Below are positions 1-8,549 of a stretch of 17,201 bases of DNA, one piece after another. A program made the position numbers and the translations under genes. The stretch is taken from positions 1 to 17,201 of the forward strand of contig NZ_JBJYKD010000042.1 in NCBI RefSeq assembly GCF_049310025.1, given 5' to 3'. Source of the DNA: JBJYKD01 sp049310025 (GTDB lineage: Bacteria > Bacillota > Thermosediminibacteria > Thermosediminibacterales > Tepidanaerobacteraceae). Numbering within the stretch: the first letter of the stretch is position 1; the number at the start of each line of letters is the position of its first letter. The notes beneath the pieces were generated by a model. It saw only the letters and a list, made by a program, of their open reading frames with translations, was not told the origin of the DNA and did not search any database.

Positions 1-82
1 ATATTTAGTTTTCAAGGTCCATGTTTAACTGGAATTTGAATAAGTTTGATTTACTAAATATATTATACGAGGAGGTTTTTAT

Positions 83-1366
83 ATGGATATTTTTAAATTT
101 TTAGCTACACAAATACTAGGTCAACCGCCTATACTTGTGGGACTAGTTGCGTGTCTAGGATTGATCGTTCAGAGAAAACCAATTCATGCTATAATATCTG
201 GGACCATGAAAACAGTAGTAGGATTTTTAATTCTAGTTATTGGCGCAGTTACAATTGTCAATGTTTTATCTCCGATAGGTCCATTATTGGAAAATGCTTT
301 TGGCTTCAAAGGAGTAGTGCCGAATGATGAAGCCATAGGCGCAGTAGCTTTAATGCAATATGGTAGTGAAGGCGCGCTAGTGATGGTTGTTGGGTTTTTA
401 GTAAATATTTTAGTAGCCCGTTTTACAAAATATAAATATATATATCTGACCGGTCATCATCTTTTATACACAGCGCTATTAATCACAGTTCTTTTAAAAG
501 TTCATTTAAATCTATCGGGTTTTCCTTTAATTATCGTAGGAGGAGTTATTTTAGGTATATACTGTCCATTAACAATTGCTCTGGTCCAACCTTATATGAA
601 AAAAGTAACGGGCGGCGCACCTATAGCTTATGCTCATTCCACAAATTTGGGAGCATTTTTAGGGGGATTTTTAGGACAATATGTAGGTAACCCGGAAGAT
701 AGTACTGAGAATATTAAACTACCCGAATGGCTTTCATTCTTTAGGGATACTACCTTATCTACTGGCTTTACTATGATATTGATGTTTGTAGCAATAATGT
801 TAATAGTGGGCCCTATTACGGCGGCTAAAAAAGTTGCTGGTGGTCAAAATTGGTTAATCTGGGCCATTATGCAAGGGTTACAGTTTGGAGCAGGGGTGAC
901 TGTACTCCTCTCAGGTGTTAGAATGCTCATAGCCGAAATTGTTCCTGCATTTAAGGGCTTTTCAGAAAAAATAGTTCCTGACGCTCTTCCGGGCCTGGAT
1001 TGTCCTGTGGTTATGCCATATGCTCCAACAGCATGGATATTAGGATTCCTTATCAGTTTTCCAATAGGTGTAATTCTCACGTTTGTTATGGCTGGAATGA
1101 ATTTTAAATATCTATTAATTGCTGGTGTGGTTCCGCACTTTTTTGCCAGCGGTCCGGCAGCTGTATTCGGAAATGCAACTGGTGGTAAGAAAGGAGCTAT
1201 TTTAGCCGCTGTTGTATCCGCGGTACTAATAAGCTTCGGAAATGCAATGCTAATTCCGTTGACAGGTCCTCTTGCCAATAGTGGTACGACTTGGGGTGAA
1301 ATGGAATACGGGATATGGGGAACCTTATTGGGCTATATTCTAAAAGTTGTAGGCAAAATGTTTTAA
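83..1366 (+). CDS. ulaA: PTS ascorbate-type permease, EIIC component (UlaA/SgaT family)
   Basis: This is an integral membrane sugar-acid transporter. It forms the membrane channel (EIIC) of a phosphotransferase system that imports and phosphorylates L-ascorbate or a related compound. The 427 residues fit the family's usual length. Many hydrophobic segments run from about residue 10 to the end, interrupted by polar loops such as residues 200-222. Family-like stretches include MQYGSEGAL (91-99), TGHHLLYT (123-130), AHSTNLGAFLGG (184-195) and the C-terminal SGPAAVFGNATGG (356-368). A GAGGAGG ribosome site at 70-76 supports the ATG. No EIIA or EIIB gene is visible; EIIB commonly lies upstream, outside the window. 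A strong hairpin follows the stop codon, so the gene probably ends its transcript. The family call is firm; the exact substrate is not known, and ascorbate is only the default for the family. Confidence 0.9.
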   Translation: MDIFKFLATQILGQPPILVGLVACLGLIVQRKPIHAIISGTMKTVVGFLILVIGAVTIVNVLSPIGPLLENAFGFKGVVPNDEAIGAVALMQYGSEGALVMVVGFLVNILVARFTKYKYIYLTGHHLLYTALLITVLLKVHLNLSGFPLIIVGGVILGIYCPLTIALVQPYMKKVTGGAPIAYAHSTNLGAFLGGFLGQYVGNPEDSTENIKLPEWLSFFRDTTLSTGFTMILMFVAIMLIVGPITAAKKVAGGQNWLIWAIMQGLQFGAGVTVLLSGVRMLIAEIVPAFKGFSEKIVPDALPGLDCPVVMPYAPTAWILGFLISFPIGVILTFVMAGMNFKYLLIAGVVPHFFASGPAAVFGNATGGKKGAILAAVVSAVLISFGNAMLIPLTGPLANSGTTWGEMEYGIWGTLLGYILKVVGKMF

Positions 1367-1386
1367 ATAATTAAATAATTTCCAAG

Positions 1387-1447
1387 TGAGGTATTATCTT
1401 TAAATGTTTAATATAGAAAAAGATAATACCTCATCTATAATTTTTTA
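1387..1447 (+). terminator. Rho-independent terminator after the PTS permease
   Basis: A perfect 15-bp inverted repeat (1387-1401 with 1419-1433, arm TGAGGTATTATCTTT) encloses a 17-base loop. It is followed, after a short gap, by a run of six T at 1441-1446. It begins about 20 bases after the ulaA stop codon, so it separates the permease transcript from the downstream DUF362 operon. The rest of the 1367-1653 gap is AT-rich, with no recognisable gene. Confidence 0.85.
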
Positions 1448-1653
1448 ACACAAAATATTTTTATTCTTGGTAAACATTTTCTGTTAGAGATCTATGCTAT
1501 AGATGCGATGCAATCAATGATGAGAATATTACGTTATTTTTTCAGGATAGTTTATGTATAAAGTTATATTTTAATTTAGAATTTTTATTTTTAATAACTA
1601 TAAAAAATTATTATTAATAACTTACTGAAACTTTTGGAGGTCGAATTAAGAAA

Positions 1654-2895
1654 ATGAACTTATTAAAGGTAGTTATTAAAAAGAAAAAAAATAAAGAAAC
1701 GCTCGAAGCTATTGTTAGAGAATCCGTTGATTCATTGGGTGGACTCAATAAAGTCGTTTTGCCAGGTAATATGGTTTTAATAAAACCGAATGTATTAGCA
1801 GGGAAACCTGCATATACTGGTGCAACAACTTCGCCAGAAATTGTTGGTATAATAACAGAAATGTGTTATGAAGCTGGTGCCAAAAAAGTAATAATAGCTG
1901 AAAGTTCAAATTGGGGGATAAATACTTTCGAGGCATTTAAAGCCTGTGGTTATTTTGAAATAGCCGAAAAAACCGGGGCTGAATTACTAGATTTAAAAAA
2001 AGATGAAATTATAGAAAGAAAAATTGACGGTTATGTTCTAAAAAAGGTTAGAATCCCTAAAACCATATTAGCAGCAGATACGGTTATAAATATTCCTGTT
2101 CTTAAAACTCATAGTATGACCAAGGTGACTCTTAGTCTAAAAAATGTTGCCGTTGGAATTTCCACAGATGAAGATAAACAAAAATCTTTGCATCGTATTG
2201 GGATTTTCCCGGCTCTTTCGGATGAGATGGCAAAGAAAGGGTCGTTTTTGGATTATTCCATTGCTGATATAAATATGATATCCCGTTCGGATTTGGTAAT
2301 TATTGACGGTTTAGTGGGACTACAGGGTCTTGGAGCACCGTTATTAGGTAAACCAGTAAACTCCAATGTAATAATATCTGGATTTAATAGGGTATCTGTT
2401 GATGCGGTTGGTTCTAAGATTATTGGATATGAACCATCTGAAATAAATCACATAAAGTTAGCTGCAGATAAAGGTTTAGGCCAAATGGATATCGATAAAC
2501 TGGAGATATGTGGGGAGAAGTTAAGTGACAGCATTATCAATTTTGAAAAGTCATTCCTTCCGGATATAAATTATTCTCACGATAATATTAAAGTTGTATG
2601 CGGTGGGCAATGCAAAGTCTGTCAATCTACTCTTAATTACCTTTTAATGCGACATGAAAAGCAACTAGAAAGTTTAGATCTACCTATGACTATTTACATC
2701 GGTAAAGACCTAAAAATACCTAAACCTAAAAAAGAAAAGCGTTTGTATATTTATTATGGAAATTGTGCAGGAGAGTTAGTTTACGGAGGATGTTTCGTGC
2801 CAGGATGCCCTCCAAGATCCAGGAGACAATTCTTTCAAGCTATAGGGGCTTTAGACCTGTATAAAGAAGATGAAGGTTTGGATTCAAATCGCTAA
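1654..2895 (+). CDS. DUF362 iron-sulfur protein of a glycyl-radical-type operon
   Basis: This is a 413-residue cytoplasmic protein of the DUF362 family. Family hallmarks are visible in order: IKPN (43-46), TSPEIV (59-64), AESS (82-85), NIPVLKTHSMTKVTLSLKN (146-164) and the SVDAVGSKIIGY region (248-259). The C-terminal part carries a CxxxCxxC group (Cys316, 320, 323). It also carries Cys371, Cys380 and Cys385, the last within VPGCPP. These could bind an iron-sulfur cluster, and GCPP resembles the cluster loop of quinone-oxidoreductase 20-kDa subunits. A GGAGG at 1636-1640 lies 13 bases before the ATG, slightly far. The gene is 18 bases upstream of a glycyl-radical activase and is probably cotranscribed with it. 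An electron-transfer role, perhaps toward the activase, is inference; the family has no well-established biochemical role that I can assert. Confidence 0.8.
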   Translation: MNLLKVVIKKKKNKETLEAIVRESVDSLGGLNKVVLPGNMVLIKPNVLAGKPAYTGATTSPEIVGIITEMCYEAGAKKVIIAESSNWGINTFEAFKACGYFEIAEKTGAELLDLKKDEIIERKIDGYVLKKVRIPKTILAADTVINIPVLKTHSMTKVTLSLKNVAVGISTDEDKQKSLHRIGIFPALSDEMAKKGSFLDYSIADINMISRSDLVIIDGLVGLQGLGAPLLGKPVNSNVIISGFNRVSVDAVGSKIIGYEPSEINHIKLAADKGLGQMDIDKLEICGEKLSDSIINFEKSFLPDINYSHDNIKVVCGGQCKVCQSTLNYLLMRHEKQLESLDLPMTIYIGKDLKIPKPKKEKRLYIYYGNCAGELVYGGCFVPGCPPRSRRQFFQAIGALDLYKEDEGLDSNR

Positions 2896-2913
2896 GTAAG
2901 GATTGATTGAAAC

Positions 2914-3858
2914 ATGATTAAAAATAATAAAAATAATAAAAATAATAAAATAAATAAAGGGATAGTCTTTGATATACAACGATACAGTATTCACGATGGC
3001 CCTGGAATACGGACAGTTGTATTTTTGAAAGGTTGTCCACTGAGATGTCTTTGGTGTTGTAACCCCGAGTCTCAATTGACTAACCTTCAATTAGGTTTTA
3101 TTCAAAATAAATGTATAGGTTGTCTAGAATGCATTAAAGTATGTCTTAATAAGGCTTTACTTTTTGATAAAGAGAAAGGATTTTTTGTAGATAATGAGTT
3201 GTGTGTTCTATGCGGTAAATGTTCTGAGGCCTGCTATCCAGGAGCAAGGATAATTATAGGTAAAAAAATGAGTGTTGATGAGGTTATTTCAGAGGTTATC
3301 AAAGACAAAAGTTTCTATGCTCGCTCCAATGGTGGAGTTACTCTTTCTGGTGGAGAAGTTCTGTTACAGTGGGGGTTTGCCAAAGAAATTCTCAAAGAGT
3401 GCAAAGAACTCTCCATTCATACAACGATTGAGACTAGTGGGTATGGCAAGTGGGAATACTTCAATCAAGTATTAGAATATACGGATTTAGTACTATATGA
3501 TTTAAAACATATGGATAGCGCGGAACATAAAAAATTAACCGGCGTAGACAATAGGTTAATTTTAGAAAATGCACTCAAAGCGTCTAAGCGGGCGAGGGAA
3601 ATGATCATAAGGGTGCCTCTGATACCCGGTATAAATACTTCGAAAGATAATATAGCAAACTTAGTAAAATTTGTTTCAACTCTCAAAAAAGTAACAGAAA
3701 TACATATATTACCATACCATAAATTAGGCGTGTCTAAATATAACCAAATTGGCCAAACATATAAATTACCTAACATAAACCCGCCGACAGAGCAGGAAAT
3801 TAATGAAATAGTAAAGATTATTCAGGGGCATGGATTTTTGGTGAAAGTTGGAGGATGA
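2914..3858 (+). CDS. Glycyl-radical enzyme activating protein (PflA-like radical SAM)
   Basis: This radical-SAM enzyme uses S-adenosylmethionine and a [4Fe-4S] cluster to generate the glycyl radical on a partner enzyme. The radical-SAM motif CPLRCLWC is at residues 41-48 (Cys41, 45, 48), preceded by the typical DGPGIRTVVFLKG. A ferredoxin-like insert carries two four-cysteine groups: Cys67, 70, 73, 77 and Cys97, 100, 103, 107. This marks the larger activase type (HpdA/BssD/CutD-like) rather than short PflA. The SAM-contacting SGGE is at 145-148. The length of 314 residues is usual for this type. The N-terminus before residue 15 is a low-complexity Lys/Asn stretch encoded by a 9-base repeat. 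AAGGA about 12 bases before the ATG is a modest ribosome site. The gene sits between the DUF362 gene and a dead PHP gene whose TTG start lies just after its stop. The cognate glycyl-radical enzyme is absent from the window, so the substrate cannot be assigned. Confidence 0.93.
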   Translation: MIKNNKNNKNNKINKGIVFDIQRYSIHDGPGIRTVVFLKGCPLRCLWCCNPESQLTNLQLGFIQNKCIGCLECIKVCLNKALLFDKEKGFFVDNELCVLCGKCSEACYPGARIIIGKKMSVDEVISEVIKDKSFYARSNGGVTLSGGEVLLQWGFAKEILKECKELSIHTTIETSGYGKWEYFNQVLEYTDLVLYDLKHMDSAEHKKLTGVDNRLILENALKASKRAREMIIRVPLIPGINTSKDNIANLVKFVSTLKKVTEIHILPYHKLGVSKYNQIGQTYKLPNINPPTEQEINEIVKIIQGHGFLVKVGG

Positions 3859-3861
3859 AAA

Positions 3862-4459
3862 TTGCGAGATTACCATGTTCACTTTGAGCAAGGATCTTAT
3901 ACCATGGATTGGATAAAAAAATTTTTGGAAGAAGGTTAGAAAAAAGGAATTACTGAAATTAGTTTTTCCGAATACGGCTTGTCCAGGCAAAAAGTTTGTG
4001 TAGAAGTCTCGGTTTTCGGGGGATATAGACCAGGAAAGAGCCACCCAAAGTATCGAAGCTTCCGTTAAGTTGGCAGAAAAAGCGAAGATACTAGATTTTC
4101 CTGTAAAGCTCGGTATAGAAATAGACTATATACCGGGATATGAGGATGAAATCAAGAATTTTATAGAACAATTTCCCTTTAAAGTAATATTTTGATATAC
4201 TTTTTTTGGCTATCAATTCCGGCATTTTTGATATGTTAACACACCTTGATATAATTAAGATATTCGGCCATCGGTCAACGAAAGATCTGAGCATTTTTTA
4301 TATAAAAATAGCTATAGCATTAAAAAATATGGATATGTACTCGGAGGTAAATACAGCCGGTCTTCGCAAACCTGTTTTTGGCAAGAGAAAAATGCATAAT
4401 TCTGTAATGAAAAAATGCAGAGTTACCATCACGCTTGATTGGAAATTAATACCATTCTA
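3862..4459 (+). pseudogene. Broken PHP-family histidinol-phosphatase-like gene (HisK/HisJ type)
   Basis: Conceptual translation from a TTG at 3862, with GGAGG at 3850-3854, begins RDYHVHFEQGSYTMDWIKKF, the PHP DxHxH start of histidinol-phosphatase-like proteins. The reading is broken by TAG at 3937-3939. It resumes in another frame from about 4055 (KLGIEIDYIPGYEDEIKNF). After a gap it resumes in the third frame near 4206 (SGIFDMLTHLDIIKIFGHR, then EVNTAGLRKP). All three pieces are in the correct family order, but about 60-70 codons are missing between the second and third pieces, including the part that usually reads VIGSVHF. The intact gene would have been the third member of the DUF362-activase operon. 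The one-base shifts, amber codon and internal deletion make it nonfunctional. The substrate of the living ancestor need not have been histidinol phosphate. Confidence 0.85.
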
Positions 4460-4624
4460 GAGTTTTAGGAGTTCCGCCACTTCCCGACGAAGGGGTAAAA
4501 AGCCTAGCTCGTCTACGATGATTAAATCTAGCTTTTTAAGTGCCGCCATGAACCTGCCTGATGTTCCCTGGCGATGGGCGTCAATGAGAGCGTTGGCAAG
4601 GTCCAGGCAGCGGAAGAACCTTAC
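4459..4624 (-). mobile_element. Fragment of IS21-type istB (transposition helper ATPase)
   Basis: The minus strand encodes an uninterrupted fragment of about 55 residues. It contains VRFFRCLDLANALIDAHRQG, then RFMAALKKLDLIIVDELGFL and PLRREVAELL. This is the Walker B (VDELGF) part of IstB, the AAA+ helper ATPase of IS21-family elements. The Walker A half upstream and the C-terminal third are gone, and a TAG follows immediately. The fragment abuts the dead PHP gene, so the original element probably inserted in or beside that operon. Confidence 0.85.
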
Positions 4625-4674
4625 ACTTTTACCCTCTATATATCTATATATATATAATAGGTCCGGAATCTTCA

Positions 4675-5051
4675 GCTATGGCGACGTGGTCTTGTCTCGG
4701 GCTGGCCCACCGCATAGGCTTCCATAAAGCTCTCAAACTCATGACGGCTTTAGCATTCAGTCTCTAGAAGCATCAACAGCAGTACAGGATAAACCCACGT
4801 GATAATCGATTACCATACGGTCAAAGACATCCAGGAGGGATAACTGGAAGAAGAATTGGTCTGTCCCCGGTATGTAGCCGTACTTCAAATCCATTTCCCA
4901 GAGCTGATTGGGGCCAGTAACTTCCTCTCTCCTGGCTAAAACTCGAGGCTTATCTCTTTTAACTTTGCACTGGGGCAGGAGAATATCCAGTTCCTTACAC
5001 AGGCGGTAAACTTTCTTGTGATTTATGATAATTCCAAATTGCTTAGTGGGC
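4675..5051 (-). mobile_element. Decayed IS3-family transposase (OrfB, IS150-like)
   Basis: Minus-strand translation from about 5051 gives HKKVYRLCKELDILLPQ, then REEVTGPNQLWEMDLKYGY and LLDVFDRMVIDYHVGLSC. This matches the HTH-to-integrase-core segment of IS3/IS150-type OrfB, including the first catalytic Asp region (WEMD). A stop follows near 4763. A shifted frame then contains HEFESFMEAYAV, from further along the same family. The stretch between them, which should hold the second catalytic Asp, is deleted, and no terminal inverted repeats were recognised. The element is dead. A short TA-rich tract (about 4638-4660) separates it from the istB fragment. Confidence 0.8.
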
Positions 5052-5087
5052 TAAATAGCACCTCTAAAATTACAATATATTATTATG

Positions 5088-8000
5088 TTATATGTCAAAA
5101 AGGCTGACTTGCCTGTATTGCCTTGCCTGCTTTTGTGCGAAGGCATTCTCTATAATAAGTTGTTCCTCAGATATGTCGGCAATAAAAGGCGATGGAGTAC
5201 GGGATGTCACCAGTATAAGTTCGTCCCGTGCTCTTGTCATGCCGACATAGAAAAGCCGTCTCTCCTCGTCCAAATCAAAGCCTGAATCGCTGCTTCTTAA
5301 AGGAATTATACCATCGTTTGCGCCATATATGAAAACTGTGGGGAATTCAAGGCCCTTTGCCGCATGCATGGTCATTAACCAGACTGCATCCGGAGAATAC
5401 GCCTTGCTTCCGCTGCGGACCACATCGCTTTCACGCCCCAACACAAGGTTTTGAATAAAGGAAGACATTTTGTCATACATAACAGCCGTATTTAAAAGCA
5501 GTTCCATGCATCTCAGGCCTGACAGGTTGTTGTCGCCAATCCAGGAATCAATAATCTTCCACGGCTTTTCTTTATGGACGATAGGTTCATATTTTCTCAA
5601 CATTTCCATGAAATGCCGGACTCTGTCCGGTTTATGCAGCTGCAACAGGTCGCCTTCCATTAACCTTGTCAGGGCCGATACACTTTTCTCGCCTGCAGCA
5701 TAGCTCTCTAGGACTTTTTGGTTCAGGTCTTCTGAATATATGCTTTCTGCTTTAAGGCATAACAATAGCGAAGCCATATCGCTGGGGTTGAGCAAAAACT
5801 TGAAAAAGGCTATCGCTTCACGCACCGGCTTATCTGAAAAGAAGTCATCCCGCCCTACGACCACATACTGGATGCCTTCTTTTGAAAGGCACTGCTCCAG
5901 GATTTCTGCCTGGCGGTTGGTGCGGTATAGTACTGCAATATCGGAAAAACCCCGTGTGTGTCTTGCCGCAGGGCTTTTTCTGCCGGGCCCTGAAAGTGCC
6001 TGGGCATCAAGCATATCGATGCCGCCGACCATGCGGTTTATTTCCTTTGCAATAAATATCGCCTCTGAGAATTCATCATTGGCTTTAATTAGTCGCACTT
6101 TTGCGCCGCTTTTCCTTTTAGCATACAGAGGAAAAGTTTTGCCTGCTGCTGTTTTTTTTGAGATAACCGATCTGGCGGAAGCGATTATCTCGGGCGTTGA
6201 GCGGTAATTCTGAGTCAGCCGGACGTACCGGATGCCGGGGAAATCTTCCTTTAGCCTTTCAAAATACCGAAAATCCGAACCCCGAAAACCATATATAGAC
6301 TGGTCGGGATCTCCTATGATAAAAACACTTTCGCTTTTTTTGCTCCATTCTTTTATCAAGCGGTATTGAATCTCATTTATATCCTGGAACTCATCCACCA
6401 GCAGGTGCGAGAAGCAGTTTTCCACGCTGCCTTCCGTTATATTCCATGTATCATTGCACTCAAATCGATGGAGCACTTCGAGGAGAATATCGTCATAATC
6501 CATTAAACCGTAACTCTTGAGCCGTGAGCAGTAAGAATCGTAAACTTCGGCCAAGATACTGGATTTATAATCTTTCGCCTGTGCTGCGCCATTTTTAATA
6601 AGAGATATCCCCCTCAGAACATCCCTTGGAGATATCCCGGATTTTATGTTCTTTAATATCTCCTCAATTATTGAAACCGCTGTGTATTCATCGATAATGG
6701 TTAAATTTTTCGCATCCTTCCATTTGGACAGCAATTGAAGGCATATGGAATGAAAGGTGCCTATGGTTACTGCACCCGCCGTTCGCCCATCCCCAAAATG
6801 CTCCTTCAGGCGTGTGCGCATCTCATTTGCAGCCCTGTTGGTAAATGTGACGGCGGTTATGTGTGAGGGATGTACACCGCGTTTTTCAATAAGATATGCG
6901 ATACGGCATACCAGCGTTTTTGTTTTTCCGGTTCCCGGGCCTGCAATCACCGCCGTTGCCGGGCTGGAGGTTGAAACGGCTTCCCACTGCTCCTGATTCA
7001 ATCCGTAGAGAATATTCGAGTGAACGGTTTCAACAGCGTCCGCACTATCGCCGGGCGCACTGCTATCGACTGAAACAGGCGCCGATTCGGCTTTGCCTGC
7101 TGCAATCTTTATATTCTCGGCATTGCCGGGCGTCGATGGAGTTTCAGTATGAGTGGGCCTGTCGTTGACAAAGCACAACTGGCCTGAAAGCATGTTTATT
7201 TCATCTTTGTCCATTATTTTAATTTTGCCGTATTCACCGTCATATCCGGGTTGTATTTCAATCTCGCCGCATCTCAGCCTGCGGATGCCTTCAGCTATGT
7301 ACGGGCCTGCCAAAAGTTCAATATCTTTTAATGATGCCTCCCGGAATATATAAAATTCCGGACCGAGGTTCCGGATCAGATCTTCGTATTTTCTCTTCAC
7401 CTTCATGCTGGCCGCAGAAGAACCTATCGATGAAGCTATTACCTCATGAAGAGGGACAAGGCTTTCGAAAGGCTTTGCAGTCGATGGCTTGAATCCTTCG
7501 GGCCTGTCTGCCAGGGCTTCGACCCGGTGAAGCACTCCGACTGTAATCCTGCCGCCGCATACTGGGCATATGCCTCCCGCAGCCTTTGTATCCGATGGCT
7601 TCCAGCACACTCTGCACTTTCTGTGCCCATCATAGTGATATTTGCCTTCTTCAGGGAAAAACTCTATAGTGCCGTACAAGTCATTTGTGCCTCGAACTTT
7701 TAGGGCCCTCAAAATTCCCCCGTAAGAAAGTTCCGTATCAAAAATGTTCGCCTCCCTGCCCAGGTTCATCGGCGAATGCGCATCCGAGTTGGATACAAGG
7801 GCGAATCCGTCCAGCGCGGAAAGGCGCCAGTTCATCGGTGGATTTGAAGAAAGCCCCGTTTCGAGCGCATAGATAAAGTCTGTGAGGTCATCGAAACATT
7901 CTTGGATGTCGTCGAAGCCTGAATATGCGCCGTACAGAGAAAAATGCGGGGTCCATATGTGAGCGGGTATAAATATGGCCTCGGGACATACCTCGAGCAC

Positions 8001-8438
8001 CATCTCGAGCAAAACTCTGCTGTCGAGGCCCAGAATGGGCCTGCCGTCGGAATGAAGATTTCCCACTGCCTCAAGCCGGCGAGATAGGGATTCAGCTTGT
8101 TCCAGACCGGGTAGGATTATCAAGTTGTGGATCTTCCTCACCCTACCGTTCTTTTTGTATATGGAGCTGATCTCGCCGGAAACAATAAATTGAGGCGTAA
8201 AATTACCTCCTGCGACTTTATCTTCTATGCGAAATTCATCTTTTAAAGTATAAAGGCCTTCTCCCGAAGGGAGAAGCTTCTCCTTCAATTCCTCCCGCCA
8301 GGCCGGATGGGTAAAATCACCCGTTCCAATAACGCCAATCCCCTTGCGCCTCGCCCACATTTCCAGCATCTCGGGAACGCATTCCCTGCTGGTGGCTCTG
8401 GAATATTTCGAGTGTATATGAAAATCGGCGATAAACAT
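5088..8438 (-). CDS. EndoQ-like PHP nuclease fused to a UvrD/PcrA-like SF1 helicase
   Basis: This 1116-residue fusion starts at the ATG 8438, which has GTGAGGG upstream and suits the promoter at 8495-8523. The longer ATG at 8483 has no ribosome site. The N-terminal half resembles EndoQ/TIGR00375 proteins, which cut DNA 5' of deaminated bases. It has a PHP metal site (D5-x-H7-x-H9, Asp41, Glu89, His104, His160, D219-x-H221) and a four-cysteine zinc finger (Cys275, 278, 291, 294). Residues about 425-475 form an Ala/Ser/Pro/Thr-rich linker. The second half is an SF1A helicase: GPGTGKT (500-506), VDEFQD (681-686), GDPDQSIYGFRGS (710-722), LTQNYRS (741-747), TMHAAKGLEF (1023-1032) and VGMTRARDEL (1065-1074). 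The C-terminus ends RQVSLFDI, which resembles a bacterial sliding-clamp motif. All catalytic motifs appear intact. A role in removal of deaminated bases coupled to unwinding is inference. Confidence 0.9.
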   Translation of the reverse strand: MFIADFHIHSKYSRATSRECVPEMLEMWARRKGIGVIGTGDFTHPAWREELKEKLLPSGEGLYTLKDEFRIEDKVAGGNFTPQFIVSGEISSIYKKNGRVRKIHNLIILPGLEQAESLSRRLEAVGNLHSDGRPILGLDSRVLLEMVLEVCPEAIFIPAHIWTPHFSLYGAYSGFDDIQECFDDLTDFIYALETGLSSNPPMNWRLSALDGFALVSNSDAHSPMNLGREANIFDTELSYGGILRALKVRGTNDLYGTIEFFPEEGKYHYDGHRKCRVCWKPSDTKAAGGICPVCGGRITVGVLHRVEALADRPEGFKPSTAKPFESLVPLHEVIASSIGSSAASMKVKRKYEDLIRNLGPEFYIFREASLKDIELLAGPYIAEGIRRLRCGEIEIQPGYDGEYGKIKIMDKDEINMLSGQLCFVNDRPTHTETPSTPGNAENIKIAAGKAESAPVSVDSSAPGDSADAVETVHSNILYGLNQEQWEAVSTSSPATAVIAGPGTGKTKTLVCRIAYLIEKRGVHPSHITAVTFTNRAANEMRTRLKEHFGDGRTAGAVTIGTFHSICLQLLSKWKDAKNLTIIDEYTAVSIIEEILKNIKSGISPRDVLRGISLIKNGAAQAKDYKSSILAEVYDSYCSRLKSYGLMDYDDILLEVLHRFECNDTWNITEGSVENCFSHLLVDEFQDINEIQYRLIKEWSKKSESVFIIGDPDQSIYGFRGSDFRYFERLKEDFPGIRYVRLTQNYRSTPEIIASARSVISKKTAAGKTFPLYAKRKSGAKVRLIKANDEFSEAIFIAKEINRMVGGIDMLDAQALSGPGRKSPAARHTRGFSDIAVLYRTNRQAEILEQCLSKEGIQYVVVGRDDFFSDKPVREAIAFFKFLLNPSDMASLLLCLKAESIYSEDLNQKVLESYAAGEKSVSALTRLMEGDLLQLHKPDRVRHFMEMLRKYEPIVHKEKPWKIIDSWIGDNNLSGLRCMELLLNTAVMYDKMSSFIQNLVLGRESDVVRSGSKAYSPDAVWLMTMHAAKGLEFPTVFIYGANDGIIPLRSSDSGFDLDEERRLFYVGMTRARDELILVTSRTPSPFIADISEEQLIIENAFAQKQARQYRQVSLFDI

Positions 8439-8494
8439 TTGCAGCACCCTCACCCTTTTATATACATACCAGGAAAAAAGCATGTATATTTAAT

Positions 8495-8523
8495 TTTATA
8501 ACTTAAAATTTCGATATAATCAA
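8495..8523 (-). promoter_or_regulatory. Candidate sigma-A promoter for the EndoQ-helicase gene
   Basis: On the minus strand, TTGATT (8518-8523) and TATAAA (8495-8500) are separated by 17 bases. Initiation would fall near 8487, leaving a leader of about 50 bases before the preferred ATG at 8438. An alternative TATAAT lies slightly upstream (8527-8532) but has no good -35. Confidence 0.5.
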
Positions 8524-8549
8524 TTATAGCATAAAAAGACAAAAGTGAC

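Noticed and set aside
4206..4460. 84-residue open frame as an independent gene
   Set aside because: Its sequence is the C-terminal part of the broken PHP gene; no ribosome site precedes its TTG.
8439..8483. Longer start for the EndoQ-helicase at 8483
   Set aside because: It has no ribosome site and would lie almost at the predicted transcription start, whereas 8438 has GAGG at a good distance and begins right at the PHP domain.
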